From assembly GCF_003710905.1 (NCBI RefSeq), contig NZ_RHHV01000002.1, positions 124,001 through 188,000 on the forward strand: a stretch of 64,000 nucleotides of DNA, written 5' to 3'. This DNA is from Brevibacillus parabrevis (GTDB lineage: Bacteria; Bacillota; Bacilli; Brevibacillales; Brevibacillaceae). Made by a program: the position numbers and the translations under genes. This document shows positions 8,669 to 17,536 of this stretch, one piece after another. The notes beneath the pieces were generated by a model. That model did not search any database. It had not been told where the DNA came from and worked only from the letters and a program-made list of their open reading frames with translations. Every line of letters starts with the position of its first letter. Position 1 is the stretch's first letter.

Positions 8669-9505
8669 ATGCCATTTTATTGGTGGGAGCAAACGCCTGT
8701 TCAACTGCTTGCTACGGTCTCCCGGCCGTATCGCGGGGAGGTGTTGATCCCTTTTAGCGTTGACGAGGCGTATGCCCGGCTATGTTCACAGGAGCCGACG
8801 ACTGCTCCTGTCATTCACTTGTGGCGGCATGAAAAAGCGATTGTTTTGGGCGCGCGTGATGCCAAGCTGCCGCATGCGGCTGAAGCTGTGCGACAGTTGG
8901 AGGCAGCGGGGTATCAGACCGCTGTCCGTCCATCAGGCGGGGCTGCCGTTCCGCTGGCGCCGGGAGTGATCAACTTGTCGCTGGTGATGCCTGTTGCCGC
9001 TTCTGACTTGAATCCCGAGCCGTTTTTTCTGCGGATGGTGGAGTTGATTCGTGCGACGTTGGGCGACGACGGAGCGAAAATGAGCAGCGGTGAAGTAGAA
9101 GGGGCTTATTGTCCGGGCACTTACGATCTCGCCATTGCTGGATATAAATTTTGCGGGATCGCTCAGCGGCGTTTGACTCGGGCGGTTGCGGTCCAGGCGT
9201 TCATCAATGTCGAAGGCTGCGGGCGCACGTACGAAGAGATCATCCAGTCTTTTTACGAAAAGGCAGCTATGGGCGCTCCCGGCGAGCAGTTTCCGCAAGT
9301 ACAGCCGGGGCGGATGGCAAGCTTGTCCGAGCTGGGAGTGTCCGGGGGAGTGGAAGGGTTTGTCCTGCGCTTGCAGGAACTGCTGCACGCACACGCGGAG
9401 TCATCTGTTGCGGTGCTGGATGCTTGTCCAGACTCGCTTGCGCACGAGGCGAAGCAGGCGCTCGATTTGTTAAAAGGCAGGCATCGTCAACTGGTCGGTT
9501 CTTAA
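8669..9505 (+). CDS. lipL: LipL-like octanoyl/lipoyl transferase
   Basis: 278-residue member of the biotin/lipoate protein ligase fold. It has RPSGGAAVPLAPGVINLSL near residue 89 and then EGAYCPGTYDLAIAGYKFCGIAQRR, where the CPG cysteine matches the position of the acyl-accepting cysteine of LipL (octanoyl-[GcvH]:protein N-octanoyltransferase), rather than the adenylating motif of LplA. The start has GAGAGGGGG upstream. It lies between the activator and acoABCL, so it probably supplies the lipoyl group on the AcoC lipoyl lysine (residue 43). A plain lipoate-protein ligase is the alternative. Confidence 0.68.
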   Translation: MPFYWWEQTPVQLLATVSRPYRGEVLIPFSVDEAYARLCSQEPTTAPVIHLWRHEKAIVLGARDAKLPHAAEAVRQLEAAGYQTAVRPSGGAAVPLAPGVINLSLVMPVAASDLNPEPFFLRMVELIRATLGDDGAKMSSGEVEGAYCPGTYDLAIAGYKFCGIAQRRLTRAVAVQAFINVEGCGRTYEEIIQSFYEKAAMGAPGEQFPQVQPGRMASLSELGVSGGVEGFVLRLQELLHAHAESSVAVLDACPDSLAHEAKQALDLLKGRHRQLVGS

Positions 9506-9523
9506 AAAGAACCGGCTTTTTTT
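9496..9523 (+). terminator. Terminator overlapping the lipL stop codon
   Basis: Eight-base-pair stem CGGTTCTT / AAGAACCG with a three-base loop, followed by a T run. The TAA stop codon (9503-9505) sits in the hairpin. It separates the activator-lipL unit from the sigma-54-driven acoABCL operon. Confidence 0.8.
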
Positions 9524-9691
9524 GTGCGTGAAAATCGGTTCGGCTTTTTCATGAAAAACGTATGAAAGCTCATGAACGCGGATGTACCTTTTCGCGTGCA
9601 ATCACACGGTCATGACGGCTGGATCGTATCTGTACAGTCGGGAAACCGATCTCAAGTGAGCCTTCGCTCCACAAGCTGCTGTGAGAAAAAA

Positions 9692-9716
9692 TGAGACAAA
9701 ACGGGACGATGTCTCA
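9692..9716 (+). promoter_or_regulatory. Candidate upstream activator site for AcoR
   Basis: Inverted repeat TGAGAC - 13 bases - GTCTCA, centred about 75-80 bases upstream of the sigma-54 promoter, a usual distance for an enhancer. A GTGAGA copy precedes it at 9681. Assignment to AcoR is by position. The rest of 9524-9779 shows no gene. Confidence 0.5.
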
Positions 9717-9779
9717 CTTTGTACTACCTGGTGCCGACAGTCCAAGCAGAAAAAGCCGCAAACACGCGCAGATTGAGGC

Positions 9780-9795
9780 TGGCACAGAGATTGCA
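9780..9795 (+). promoter_or_regulatory. Sigma-54 promoter of acoABCL
   Basis: TGGCAC - AGAGA - TTGCA matches the -24/-12 consensus exactly with correct spacing, about 70 bases upstream of the acoA start. Together with the AcoR-type activator it predicts sigma-54-dependent transcription of the operon. Confidence 0.88.
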
Positions 9796-9863
9796 CATAA
9801 GAAAAGGGCAAGAGCGATCGACCGGGTCGTTCCAAACAAGTCACGATGGAGGAGGCGTATCTG

Positions 9864-10856
9864 ATGAAAGTAATCCAGGCGGAAGAACAGGTGCTGTCCC
9901 GTGAACAGGCGAAATGGATGTACCGCAAAATGCTGGAGATTCGCAAGTTCGAGGACGCTGTTCACGTATTGTTCGGACAAGGCAAGCTGCCGGGGTTTGT
10001 CCACTTGTATGCAGGGGAGGAAGCGATTGCGGTGGGGCTTGGCGTCCATCTGAACCAGCAGGACAGCATCACCAGCACACATCGCGGCCACGGCCACTGC
10101 ATTGCCAAAGAATGCGACTTGAATGGAATGATGGCAGAGATATACGGAAAAGCGACTGGCTTGTGCAAAGGAAAGGGAGGCTCCATGCACATCGCTGACC
10201 TGGACAAAGGCATGCTGGGCGCGAACGGGATCGTCGGAGGCGGTTTCCCGCTGGCATGCGGCTCTGCCTTGACCGCCAAGCTGAAAAAGACCAATGCGGT
10301 CAGCGTTTGTTTCTTCGGAGACGGAGCCAACAACCAGGGCACCTTCCACGAAGGCTTGAATTTGGCGGCAATCTGGAAGCTGCCTGTCGTATTTGTAGCG
10401 GAAAACAATGGCTACGGAGAGGCGACGCCGTTTACATACGCCTCCAGCTGCACACATATCGCTGATCGTGCAAGCGGTTACAATATGCCGGGAGTGCGCG
10501 TGGACGGAAAAGATGTGCTGGCTGTTTACCAGGCGGCCGAAGAAGCGGTTGCCCGTGCGCGGCGGGGCGAGGGGCCGACTTTGATCGAATGTGTGACCTA
10601 CCGCAACTACGGCCATTTTGAAGGGGATGCGCAGAAGTACAAAAAAGAGCTCGACAAGCAGGAGCATCTCAATGAAAAGGATGCGATCACTTCTTTCCGC
10701 AATCATTTGACGACATCGCAAACCATGTCTGACACAGAGCTGACAGAAATCGAGCAAGCCGTAGACAGTGCGATCCAGGAAGCGATCCGCTTCGCCGAGG
10801 AAAGTCCGTATCCGAGTGCAAGCGAACTGCTGACTGACGTCTACGTGTCGTACTAA
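9864..10856 (+). CDS. acoA: Acetoin dehydrogenase E1 alpha subunit
   Basis: 330-residue thiamine-diphosphate-dependent E1 alpha subunit. The TPP motif runs GDGANNQGTFHEGLN...ENNGYG, and the phosphorylation-loop-type STHRGHGH and KGKGGSMH segments are typical of acetoin and pyruvate dehydrogenases. ATG 9864 is chosen because GGAGGAGG lies ten bases upstream; an ATG at 9846 sits before that site. First gene of acoABCL, directly after the sigma-54 promoter. The complex cleaves acetoin to acetaldehyde and acetyl-CoA. A pyruvate or branched-chain complex cannot be ruled out by sequence alone, but the AcoR-type regulator favours acetoin. Confidence 0.88.
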   Translation: MKVIQAEEQVLSREQAKWMYRKMLEIRKFEDAVHVLFGQGKLPGFVHLYAGEEAIAVGLGVHLNQQDSITSTHRGHGHCIAKECDLNGMMAEIYGKATGLCKGKGGSMHIADLDKGMLGANGIVGGGFPLACGSALTAKLKKTNAVSVCFFGDGANNQGTFHEGLNLAAIWKLPVVFVAENNGYGEATPFTYASSCTHIADRASGYNMPGVRVDGKDVLAVYQAAEEAVARARRGEGPTLIECVTYRNYGHFEGDAQKYKKELDKQEHLNEKDAITSFRNHLTTSQTMSDTELTEIEQAVDSAIQEAIRFAEESPYPSASELLTDVYVSY

Positions 10857-10874
10857 GAGAGGGGGATGGAGGAC

Positions 10875-11912
10875 ATGACGAGAAAAATCAGCTTTTCCGC
10901 AGCGGTTAATGAAGCGATGAAACTGGCGATGAGAGCCGATGAAAACGTGATTTTGCTGGGCGAGGATGTGGCTGGCGGGGCGCAAGTCGACCATTTGCAG
11001 GACGATGAGGCGTGGGGCGGCGTACTTGGCGTGACCAAAGGGCTTGTGCAGGAATTTGGCCGCGAGCGCGTTCTGGATACGCCGATTACCGAAGCTGGCT
11101 ACATCGGCGCTGCGATGGCAGCGGCGGCAACAGGCATGAGGCCGATTGCCGAGCTGATGTTCAACGATTTTATCGGCAGCTGTCTCGACATGGTGATGAA
11201 CCAGGGGGCGAAATTCCGCTACATGTTTGGCGGCAAGGCACAGGTGCCGATTACGATCCGCACGATGCACGGAGCAGGCTTCCGTGCGGCAGCACAGCAC
11301 TCGCAGAGCCTTTACGCCATGTTCACGCACATCCCCGGCATCAAGGTGGTTGTGCCGTCCACACCTTATGAGGCAAAAGGCTTGCTGCTTGCCGCCATCG
11401 AGGACAACGATCCCGTCATTTTCTTCGAGGACAAGACGTTGTACAACACGACAGGAGAAGTTCCGGAAGAATATTACACCATTCCGCTCGGTGTTGCGGA
11501 TATCAAGCGTGTGGGCAGCGACCTGACGATTGTCGCCATTGGCAAGCAAGTTCAGACGGCGCTTGCGGCAGCCGAGCAATTGGCGAAAAAAGGGATCGAG
11601 GTCGAGGTGGTCGATCCGCGCACGCTGTCACCTCTCGATGAGGATACGATTCTCGCCTCTGTCGCCAAAACGAATCGCCTGATTGTGATCGACGAAGCGA
11701 ATCCGCGGTGCAGCATCGCAACCGATATCGCCGCGTTAGTCGCCGACAAAGGCTTTGATACGCTGGATGCACCAATCAAGCGGATTACTGCGCCGCATAC
11801 ACCTGTTCCGTTTTCTCCGGTGTTGGAAGATTTGTATCTCCCATCGCCGCAAAAGGTCATTCAGGTCGTGTCGGAAATGATCGGAGACGAATCGATCACG
11901 GTCGTTTCCTGA
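10875..11912 (+). CDS. acoB: Acetoin dehydrogenase E1 beta subunit
   Basis: 345-residue E1 beta subunit of the transketolase family, partner of AcoA. Conserved segments include LLGEDVAGG, DTPITEAGYIGAAMAAAATGMRPIAE and the C-terminal VVDPRTLSPLDEDTI. ATG 10875 has GAGGGGG nine bases upstream; the in-frame ATG at 10866 abuts that site. It begins 18 bases after acoA. Confidence 0.88.
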   Translation: MTRKISFSAAVNEAMKLAMRADENVILLGEDVAGGAQVDHLQDDEAWGGVLGVTKGLVQEFGRERVLDTPITEAGYIGAAMAAAATGMRPIAELMFNDFIGSCLDMVMNQGAKFRYMFGGKAQVPITIRTMHGAGFRAAAQHSQSLYAMFTHIPGIKVVVPSTPYEAKGLLLAAIEDNDPVIFFEDKTLYNTTGEVPEEYYTIPLGVADIKRVGSDLTIVAIGKQVQTALAAAEQLAKKGIEVEVVDPRTLSPLDEDTILASVAKTNRLIVIDEANPRCSIATDIAALVADKGFDTLDAPIKRITAPHTPVPFSPVLEDLYLPSPQKVIQVVSEMIGDESITVVS

Positions 11913-12003
11913 TCGACTGGGAGCACTCGGCGTCGGCAGCAGCTAATGCCGGGTGCTTTTCGCGCTGAAAAGGGACAGACAAAATAGGAGAGGAGAGAGC
12001 GGG

Positions 12004-13311
12004 ATGGCAGAAAATATCATCATGCCCAAGCTGGGAATGGCGATGGTGGAAGGAACGGTGATCGCCTGGAAAAAACGGGAGGGCGAGGCGGTCAAAAAAG
12101 GAGAGGGCATCGTCGATATCAGCTCGGAAAAAATTGAAATGGAAGTAGAGGCTGCAGCAGATGGCGTACTGCTGAAAATTGAAGTTCCCGCGGGTGGCGT
12201 CGTTCCTTATGGCACCGTGCTGGGGGTAATCGGGCAGCCTGGCGAATTGGCAGCCACTCCTGCGGTCGTTGCCGAGGCGCACGCCAAAGCCGAATCGGCT
12301 GCAACGCTGGCGACCGCTGACGGACAGAGCGCTGCGACAGGTACGAGTGCAGGTGCATCCATAGCCGCGACAGCTGTTCTGGAACGCCCGCGCGATGGCG
12401 TGAAAATTTCTCCTGTAGCTCGCAAAATCGCCGAGGAAGCAGGGTTTGACTTCACCACGATTGCCGGGACAGGGCCGCAAGGAAGAATCACCAAGGAAGA
12501 TGTAGAGCGCGCGATCAAGGCTGCGCAGGAAACCGCAGCACCGCCAACGGCAGCCCAGGCAGCTCCCGTAGCTATCGCAGTAGAAACAAGCGAACGGGCA
12601 GCCGACCGCGCAGCGGAAAGCCAGCCGGAACGCATCCCTGTCGCTGGCATGCGCAAGGTGATTGCCGAGCGAATGTATCAGAGCCTCCAGCAGAGCGCCC
12701 AGCTGACCATCACGATGCAGGCGGATATTACAGAGCTTTTGCAGCTAAAAGAGAAGCTCTCGCCGGAAATCGAGAGCCGCTATCAGCTCAAGCCGTCTGT
12801 CACGGACTGGATTGCCCGAGCAGTAGTCTTGGCGCTTGCCAAGCACAAGCAAATGAACAGCGCGCTTCTGGACGACCGGATCGAGCTGTATGACGACATT
12901 CATTTGGGTGTGGCGGTAGCCCTCGACAAAGGTCTGGTCGTCCCGGTCGTCCGCCACGCCGGAAAAATGACGCTCGTGGAGCTGTCGCGCCAGCTGAAAT
13001 CAGTGAGTGCGCGTGCCAAGCAAAATCAGCTCGCACCGGAAGAAATGAAAGGCTCGACTTTTACGATTACCAATCTCGGCAGCTACGGCGTAGACACGTT
13101 TACCCCTGTGTTGAACCCGCCGGAAACCGGAATATTGGGCATTGGCGCGGCAAAAGACACCCCCGTGTTCGTCGGTGACGAGCTGCAGCGGCGAAGCCTT
13201 TTGCCACTCTCGCTGACTTTTGATCATCGCGTACTCGACGGCGCTCCGGCAGCGGCGTTCCTGGCGACAGTCCGGTCTTATCTGGAAGCGCCGCACAGTC
13301 TGCTGATCTAG
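12004..13311 (+). CDS. acoC: Acetoin dehydrogenase E2 (dihydrolipoyl acetyltransferase)
   Basis: 435-residue E2. An N-terminal lipoyl domain (1-78) carries the modified lysine at 43 (SSEKIEME). A flexible Ala/Thr-rich linker leads to a peripheral-subunit-binding domain near 135-170 (ISPVARKIAEEAG...GPQGRITKEDVERAI), a second linker, and the catalytic acyltransferase domain ending with the active-site FDHRVLDG. ATG 12004 follows AGGAGAGGAGAG. It transfers the acetyl group to CoA at the core of the complex. The lipL-like gene upstream probably serves this protein. Confidence 0.88.
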   Translation: MAENIIMPKLGMAMVEGTVIAWKKREGEAVKKGEGIVDISSEKIEMEVEAAADGVLLKIEVPAGGVVPYGTVLGVIGQPGELAATPAVVAEAHAKAESAATLATADGQSAATGTSAGASIAATAVLERPRDGVKISPVARKIAEEAGFDFTTIAGTGPQGRITKEDVERAIKAAQETAAPPTAAQAAPVAIAVETSERAADRAAESQPERIPVAGMRKVIAERMYQSLQQSAQLTITMQADITELLQLKEKLSPEIESRYQLKPSVTDWIARAVVLALAKHKQMNSALLDDRIELYDDIHLGVAVALDKGLVVPVVRHAGKMTLVELSRQLKSVSARAKQNQLAPEEMKGSTFTITNLGSYGVDTFTPVLNPPETGILGIGAAKDTPVFVGDELQRRSLLPLSLTFDHRVLDGAPAAAFLATVRSYLEAPHSLLI

Positions 13312-13322
13312 GAGGGAAGAGC

Positions 13323-14702
13323 ATGTACGATATCGCGATCATCGGCGGAGGCCCTGCGGGTTACGTAGCTGCCATCACAGCGGCGCGTTCCGGGAAACAG
13401 GTTGTGTTAATCGAGAAAAAGGAACTCGGCGGCACTTGCCTGAACGAAGGCTGCATGCCGACAAAAGCGCTGCTGGAGTGTGCGGACACGTATCAGCACG
13501 TGCTTCATGCCGAGCGCTTTGGCATCGAAAAAGCTGCTGACCACGTGCAGGTCAATTGGGCAAAAATCAACGCCTACAAACAAAGCATCGTGCAAAAGCT
13601 GACCGGCGGCGTGCACTATTTGATGAAGCGCAATCAGGTACAAGTGATACGTGGCAGCGCAGCCTTTGAAAATGAGCGTGCGCTCCTGGTGGAGACAGCC
13701 AACGGCACGAGCAAAATCGAAGCAGAGAAGTTCATCGTAACGACAGGGGCGGAGCCGATCGCCCTGCCTTTTGCCCCATTCGATGGCGAATGGATTATGC
13801 ACAGCAGCCATTTCCTGTCGCTGGAGACACCTCCGCCTGTGCTCGTAATCGTAGGCGGGGGAGTGATCGGCTGCGAGTTCGCTTCCGTATACAGCAGGCT
13901 GGGGAGCCAGGTGGTCATAGCGGAGATGGCTGAGCAGCTGTTGCCGGGAGAAGACCCGGACATTGCGGCGTTTCTGGAACGAAGCCTGAAACAGCAAGGA
14001 GTGCAGATTCATCTTTCCAGCAGTGTCGAGGCGCTCGATCGCACGACGCGGACGGCGCGCATCCGCACACCCGAAGGAACGGCGGAAATAAAGGCCGATG
14101 CTGTGCTGGTTGCGATCGGAAGGAAGCCGCGTTTGGACGGATTGCTGCTTGAGCGGGCAGGAGTCAAAGCTACAGCGCGTGGGATAGAGGTAAACGAGCA
14201 AATGCAGACAAGCCAGCCGCATATTTTCGCGGCGGGTGACGCTTGCGGTGGCATCCAGCTTGCCCACGTGGCCTTTCATGAAGGCGAAGTCGCTGCCCGC
14301 AACGCATGCGGGGAAGAAGCCATGCTTAACCTGCGCGCGGTGCCGCGCTGCATCTATACGTCGCCAGAGGTCGCTTCCGTCGGATTGACCGAGCGTCAGG
14401 CCAGGGAGAAATACGCTGGGCTGCTCGTGGGCGAGTTTCCTTTTTCAGCGAACGGCAAAGCGATGATTTTGCAAGAGACAGCGGGAAAAGTAAAAGTGCT
14501 GGTGGAGCCGACGTATCACGAGATCGTAGGAATTACGCTGGTTGGGGCGCGGGCAACGGAACTGATCGGCCAGGCCGCGCTCATGATGCATGCCGAAATG
14601 ACCGCCGACGCGATGGAAAACTTTATCGCGCCGCATCCGACACTATCAGAGATTTTGACAGAAGCCGTACGCGGTGCGCTCGGGCACGCCATTCATGGCT
14701 AA
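13323..14702 (+). CDS. acoL: Dihydrolipoyl dehydrogenase (E3)
   Basis: 459-residue flavoprotein disulfide reductase that reoxidises the E2 lipoyl group with NAD+. It has an N-terminal FAD fold (IIGGGPAGYVAA), a redox-active pair C39/C44 in GGTCLNEGCMP, an NAD-binding GGGVIGCEFAS, an FAD motif IFAAGDACGG, and the C-terminal catalytic APHPTLSE. The start has AGGAGGGA at good spacing. Last gene of the operon; no clear terminator is seen in the 87 bases before the next gene. Confidence 0.9.
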   Translation: MYDIAIIGGGPAGYVAAITAARSGKQVVLIEKKELGGTCLNEGCMPTKALLECADTYQHVLHAERFGIEKAADHVQVNWAKINAYKQSIVQKLTGGVHYLMKRNQVQVIRGSAAFENERALLVETANGTSKIEAEKFIVTTGAEPIALPFAPFDGEWIMHSSHFLSLETPPPVLVIVGGGVIGCEFASVYSRLGSQVVIAEMAEQLLPGEDPDIAAFLERSLKQQGVQIHLSSSVEALDRTTRTARIRTPEGTAEIKADAVLVAIGRKPRLDGLLLERAGVKATARGIEVNEQMQTSQPHIFAAGDACGGIQLAHVAFHEGEVAARNACGEEAMLNLRAVPRCIYTSPEVASVGLTERQAREKYAGLLVGEFPFSANGKAMILQETAGKVKVLVEPTYHEIVGITLVGARATELIGQAALMMHAEMTADAMENFIAPHPTLSEILTEAVRGALGHAIHG

Positions 14703-14789
14703 TGGGTCAGGGAGCAATTATGCCTCCACCATGCAGGAAAGCTCATCCTATGTTAAAATGAGCCGTAATTGGATGGAGGTATGAAATGC

Positions 14790-15128
14790 ATGAGTAAATT
14801 GCCAAATTGCCCAAAATGTAATTCCGAGTACACGTACGAAGACGGAAGCATGCTCATCTGCCCGGAGTGCAGCCACGAGTGGTCACTGCAAGGGGATGCC
14901 GAGGATAGCGGAGAAAAAGTCATCAAGGATGCAAACGGAAACGTCTTGCAAGACGGCGATACCGTAACAGTCATCAAAGATTTGAAGGTAAAAGGCACTT
15001 CCCTGGTAGTGAAAATCGGGACGAAAGTAAAAAACATTCGCCTCGTTGACGGCGACCACGATATTGACTGCAAAATCGACGGCTTCGGCGCGATGAAGCT
15101 GAAATCCGAGTTTGTGAAAAAAGTATAG
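14790..15128 (+). CDS. PhnA/YjdM-family zinc-ribbon protein
   Basis: 112-residue protein with an N-terminal zinc ribbon (CPKC near residue 8 and CPEC near 27) and the typical PhnA/YjdM body ([23 protein letters not shown]...[35 protein letters not shown]). ATG 14790 is preferred, since GGAGGT ends ten bases upstream; the ATG at 14781 touches that site. The family was named for its linkage to phosphonate genes, but its function is not established. It stands alone here between acoL and a terminator. Confidence 0.85.
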   Translation: MSKLPNCPKCNSEYTYEDGSMLICPECSHEWSLQGDAEDSGEKVIKDANGNVLQDGDTVTVIKDLKVKGTSLVVKIGTKVKNIRLVDGDHDIDCKIDGFGAMKLKSEFVKKV

Positions 15129-15139
15129 AGATTGCCAGG

Positions 15140-15167
15140 CCAGCTTCCGTGGGGGAGCTGGTTTTTT
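15140..15167 (+). terminator. Terminator after the PhnA-like gene
   Basis: CCAGCTTCC pairs with GGGAGCTGG (one G-U pair) and is followed by TTTTTT. Confidence 0.8.
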
Positions 15168-15272
15168 CATTCTTGTTTGCGGGAGGCACTATGATTCGCT
15201 AAAATACACGTATGCATTTCCAATAATAGGATGATTTCAGCGATTTCATCAGAAGTGATGAGGTGAGTGTCG

Positions 15273-16016
15273 ATGCAATTTCTTGATGCCAACAAGCAAT
15301 GGACGCCAGAATTTATGCAATATATCGAGCAAACAGCGAAGCCATCTGTCAAGTTAACGCTCTCCAAAGAGCCTGCGACGATAACCGACAGCAAAGTGGG
15401 AGGAACGCCGTGGCTGCCTCCGCAGCTCGCGATCCCGCAGGACGAAGAGGGAAGAGATTATTTGTTCATCGCGCAAATCAATTGGGCACAGATGCCACCG
15501 CTGGAAGGGTATCCGACGAGTGGACTTACCAGCTTTTTTGTAAAACAGGACGATACTTTCGGCTTGCTCGACCAGGCTTTTCACGTCTGGCATTTTCCTG
15601 ACGTGATCGACTCGGAGCAGATCGATCCATATCAGCCCGAAGACCCCGACTTGTACAGTCCCGTTTTGGGCGGCCCGTACAAGCTGACGGGCAAGCTGGA
15701 AAAACAGCTGATTCCTTACAAAAATCACAGGGCAGATCAGTACCAGCTCCCTACCGATCAGGATGAAGTGGCCTATTCGAAATACTGGGATTTGACAGAT
15801 GCAAGCGGGTCGCGGATCGGAGGCTACCCTTACTTTTCGCAGGACGATGTCAGAGAAGAAGAAATGGAGCTGCTCTTTCAGCTGGATATGGAAGGCGATC
15901 ACAAGAGTTACTACGTCTCTTGGGGCGACAGCGGGGTAGCGAACTTTTTCATTCGCAAGCAAGATTTGCTTCGCTTGGATTTTTCCCAAGTTTTTTATAC
16001 GTGGGATTGCTTGTAA
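15273..16016 (+). CDS. DUF1963 (YwqG-like) protein
   Basis: 247-residue cytoplasmic protein of the DUF1963/YwqG family. Family-type stretches include VGGTPWLPP, LFIAQINWAQMP, LTSFFVKQDD, a paired YPYFSQDDVR and ANFFIRKQDLLRLDFSQVFYTWD. ATG 15273 follows AGGTGAG; a GTG two codons earlier is possible. Function is unknown. Relatives often occur among toxin-immunity or stress genes, but no toxin is visible here. It lies 29 bases before the NADAR gene, so the two may be cotranscribed. Confidence 0.75.
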   Translation: MQFLDANKQWTPEFMQYIEQTAKPSVKLTLSKEPATITDSKVGGTPWLPPQLAIPQDEEGRDYLFIAQINWAQMPPLEGYPTSGLTSFFVKQDDTFGLLDQAFHVWHFPDVIDSEQIDPYQPEDPDLYSPVLGGPYKLTGKLEKQLIPYKNHRADQYQLPTDQDEVAYSKYWDLTDASGSRIGGYPYFSQDDVREEEMELLFQLDMEGDHKSYYVSWGDSGVANFFIRKQDLLRLDFSQVFYTWDCL

Positions 16017-16045
16017 TTATTTTGACCAAAAGGGGTGAGCACGCA

Positions 16046-16597
16046 ATGGTGCGTATAGCGGATGTTCAGACTTTGATTCAGGAAGCGAAAAAAACAAGAT
16101 TCAAATACTTGCTGTTCTGGGGCCACACACCAAAGCAGCAGGGCGTTGTCGATAAAGCGTGCTTCAGCCAGTGGTATCCGGCTGCTTTCGAGGAGGATGG
16201 CGTCCGCTACTTGACGGCAGAGCACTACATGATGGCAAAAAAGGCGGAGCTGTTTGGCGATCATGCAGTACGTGAGGAAATTCTCCGCGCACAGCATCCG
16301 AAGCAAGCGAAAACATTGGGACGAAAGGTTCGCTCCTTTGATGAAAAAATTTGGGATGCGCACAAAAGCGAGATCGTCCGCCAGGCGAACCTGCTCAAAT
16401 TCGCGCAACATCCCGATTTGAAACAGTTTTTGTTGAATACGCAAGACCGGGTTCTGGTTGAAGCAAGTCCGTACGATCGAATTTGGGGAATTGGTCTGGG
16501 GGCGGATCATCCACATGCAGAGCGTCCTGAGCATTGGCGCGGTGAAAATTTGCTCGGTTTTGCGCTGATGGAAGCAAGAGAACAGCTGCGGTCGTGA
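16046..16597 (+). CDS. NADAR-family protein
   Basis: 183-residue protein of the NADAR (YbiA/DUF1768) family, which includes N-glycosidases acting on riboflavin intermediates and ADP-ribosyl-guanine. Motifs seen are LFWGHTP, FSQWYPAAFEEDGVRYLTAEHYMMAKKA near residues 40-65 and WGIGLGADHPHAERPEHWRGENLLGFALMEAREQL at the C-terminus. The ATG has AGGGGTGA upstream. Either metabolite repair or ADP-ribosylation reversal is possible. It is followed 25 bases later by a phosphoesterase. Confidence 0.82.
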   Translation: MVRIADVQTLIQEAKKTRFKYLLFWGHTPKQQGVVDKACFSQWYPAAFEEDGVRYLTAEHYMMAKKAELFGDHAVREEILRAQHPKQAKTLGRKVRSFDEKIWDAHKSEIVRQANLLKFAQHPDLKQFLLNTQDRVLVEASPYDRIWGIGLGADHPHAERPEHWRGENLLGFALMEAREQLRS

Positions 16598-16622
16598 TCA
16601 GCCTTCGGGAAGGAGCAGGGGC

Positions 16623-17441
16623 ATGCGAATTACAAAAATGGCGCAGGAACCGATCGAGCAATTCCCCTACCTGACAGCGGGAGCGGGCGACAAAGGAGTC
16701 ATCCAAAGCTGGCTGCCGATTTATTTGGGGGAAATGGCTGAGATGCCAGATTGGTGCGATGCCGTTATCGTGACATCTGATTTGCAGGGGGTGACGGAAT
16801 CTGACGAGCATGAGCAAGTGTTGCTGGGAGAAGTGCTGCCAGCCTTTGTTTCGCTGTTGCTGCAAGTCGAGAAGCCGTCGGTACGTCCGGAGCGCACGCT
16901 AGTATTGCTGTGCGGCGATTTGTACGCCGATCCGCTAAAAAGGGGAAGCAGCGGCGATCCACTCTCCGTGTGGACTGCTTTTCGCCAAGAGTTCGGGCAT
17001 GTAGTCGGTGTGGCGGGCAATCACGATTTGTTTGAAGCTGATTCTATCGGGAAGCTGCGCAATATGGAGCGGGTCACGCTCATTTCTGAACCGGAAATCG
17101 TACTGGCGAATCAGCTTCGCATCGCGGGTTTGGGAGGAATTATTGGCCGTTCGGACAAAGCGAATCGCCGGGATTTGCCGTCATTTTTGCAATCGCTTGC
17201 GGCGCTGCTGCGAAAGGAGCCGGATGTGTTGCTGTTGCACCAGGGGCCAGACGAGCCTGCTCTGGGGCTTCCGGGAGTGGCGGAAATCAGAACGAAGCTG
17301 CAACAGCACGCTCCTACGCTGGTTTGCTGCGGGCATGTGCATTGGGCGGAGCATTTGGTCGAGTGGACACAAGGGACGCAAGTATTGAATGCGGATGGGA
17401 AATTGTTTGTGTTTACGAGGGCAAACGAAAAAAGTGATTGA
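16623..17441 (+). CDS. Calcineurin-like metallophosphoesterase
   Basis: 272-residue cytoplasmic metallophosphoesterase. Two-metal-site motifs are present in order: VIVTSDLQG (45-53), VLLCGDLYAD (near 97), VVGVAGNHDLF (near 129), LLLHQGPD and VCCGHVHWAE near the C-terminus. The start has AGGAGCAGGGG upstream. The substrate is unknown. The stop codon overlaps the terminator hairpin at 17427. Confidence 0.82.
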   Translation: MRITKMAQEPIEQFPYLTAGAGDKGVIQSWLPIYLGEMAEMPDWCDAVIVTSDLQGVTESDEHEQVLLGEVLPAFVSLLLQVEKPSVRPERTLVLLCGDLYADPLKRGSSGDPLSVWTAFRQEFGHVVGVAGNHDLFEADSIGKLRNMERVTLISEPEIVLANQLRIAGLGGIIGRSDKANRRDLPSFLQSLAALLRKEPDVLLLHQGPDEPALGLPGVAEIRTKLQQHAPTLVCCGHVHWAEHLVEWTQGTQVLNADGKLFVFTRANEKSD

Positions 17442-17472
17442 GCAAGGTTTCCCGTTGCCAACCACTTTTTTC
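17427..17472. terminator. Bidirectional terminator between convergent units
   Basis: GAAAAAAGTG pairs with CACTTTTTTC, and an inner stem (TTGGCAA with TTGCTCAA, one bulge) extends it. A/T runs on both sides allow termination of the phosphoesterase unit on the plus strand and of the peptide operon on the minus strand. Confidence 0.75.
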
Positions 17473-17536
17473 AATTGGAACGGTTTAGGAAAGTCAGAAC
17501 AGCTACGACAAACATAGCTTGTTCAGCTTTTTGGCG

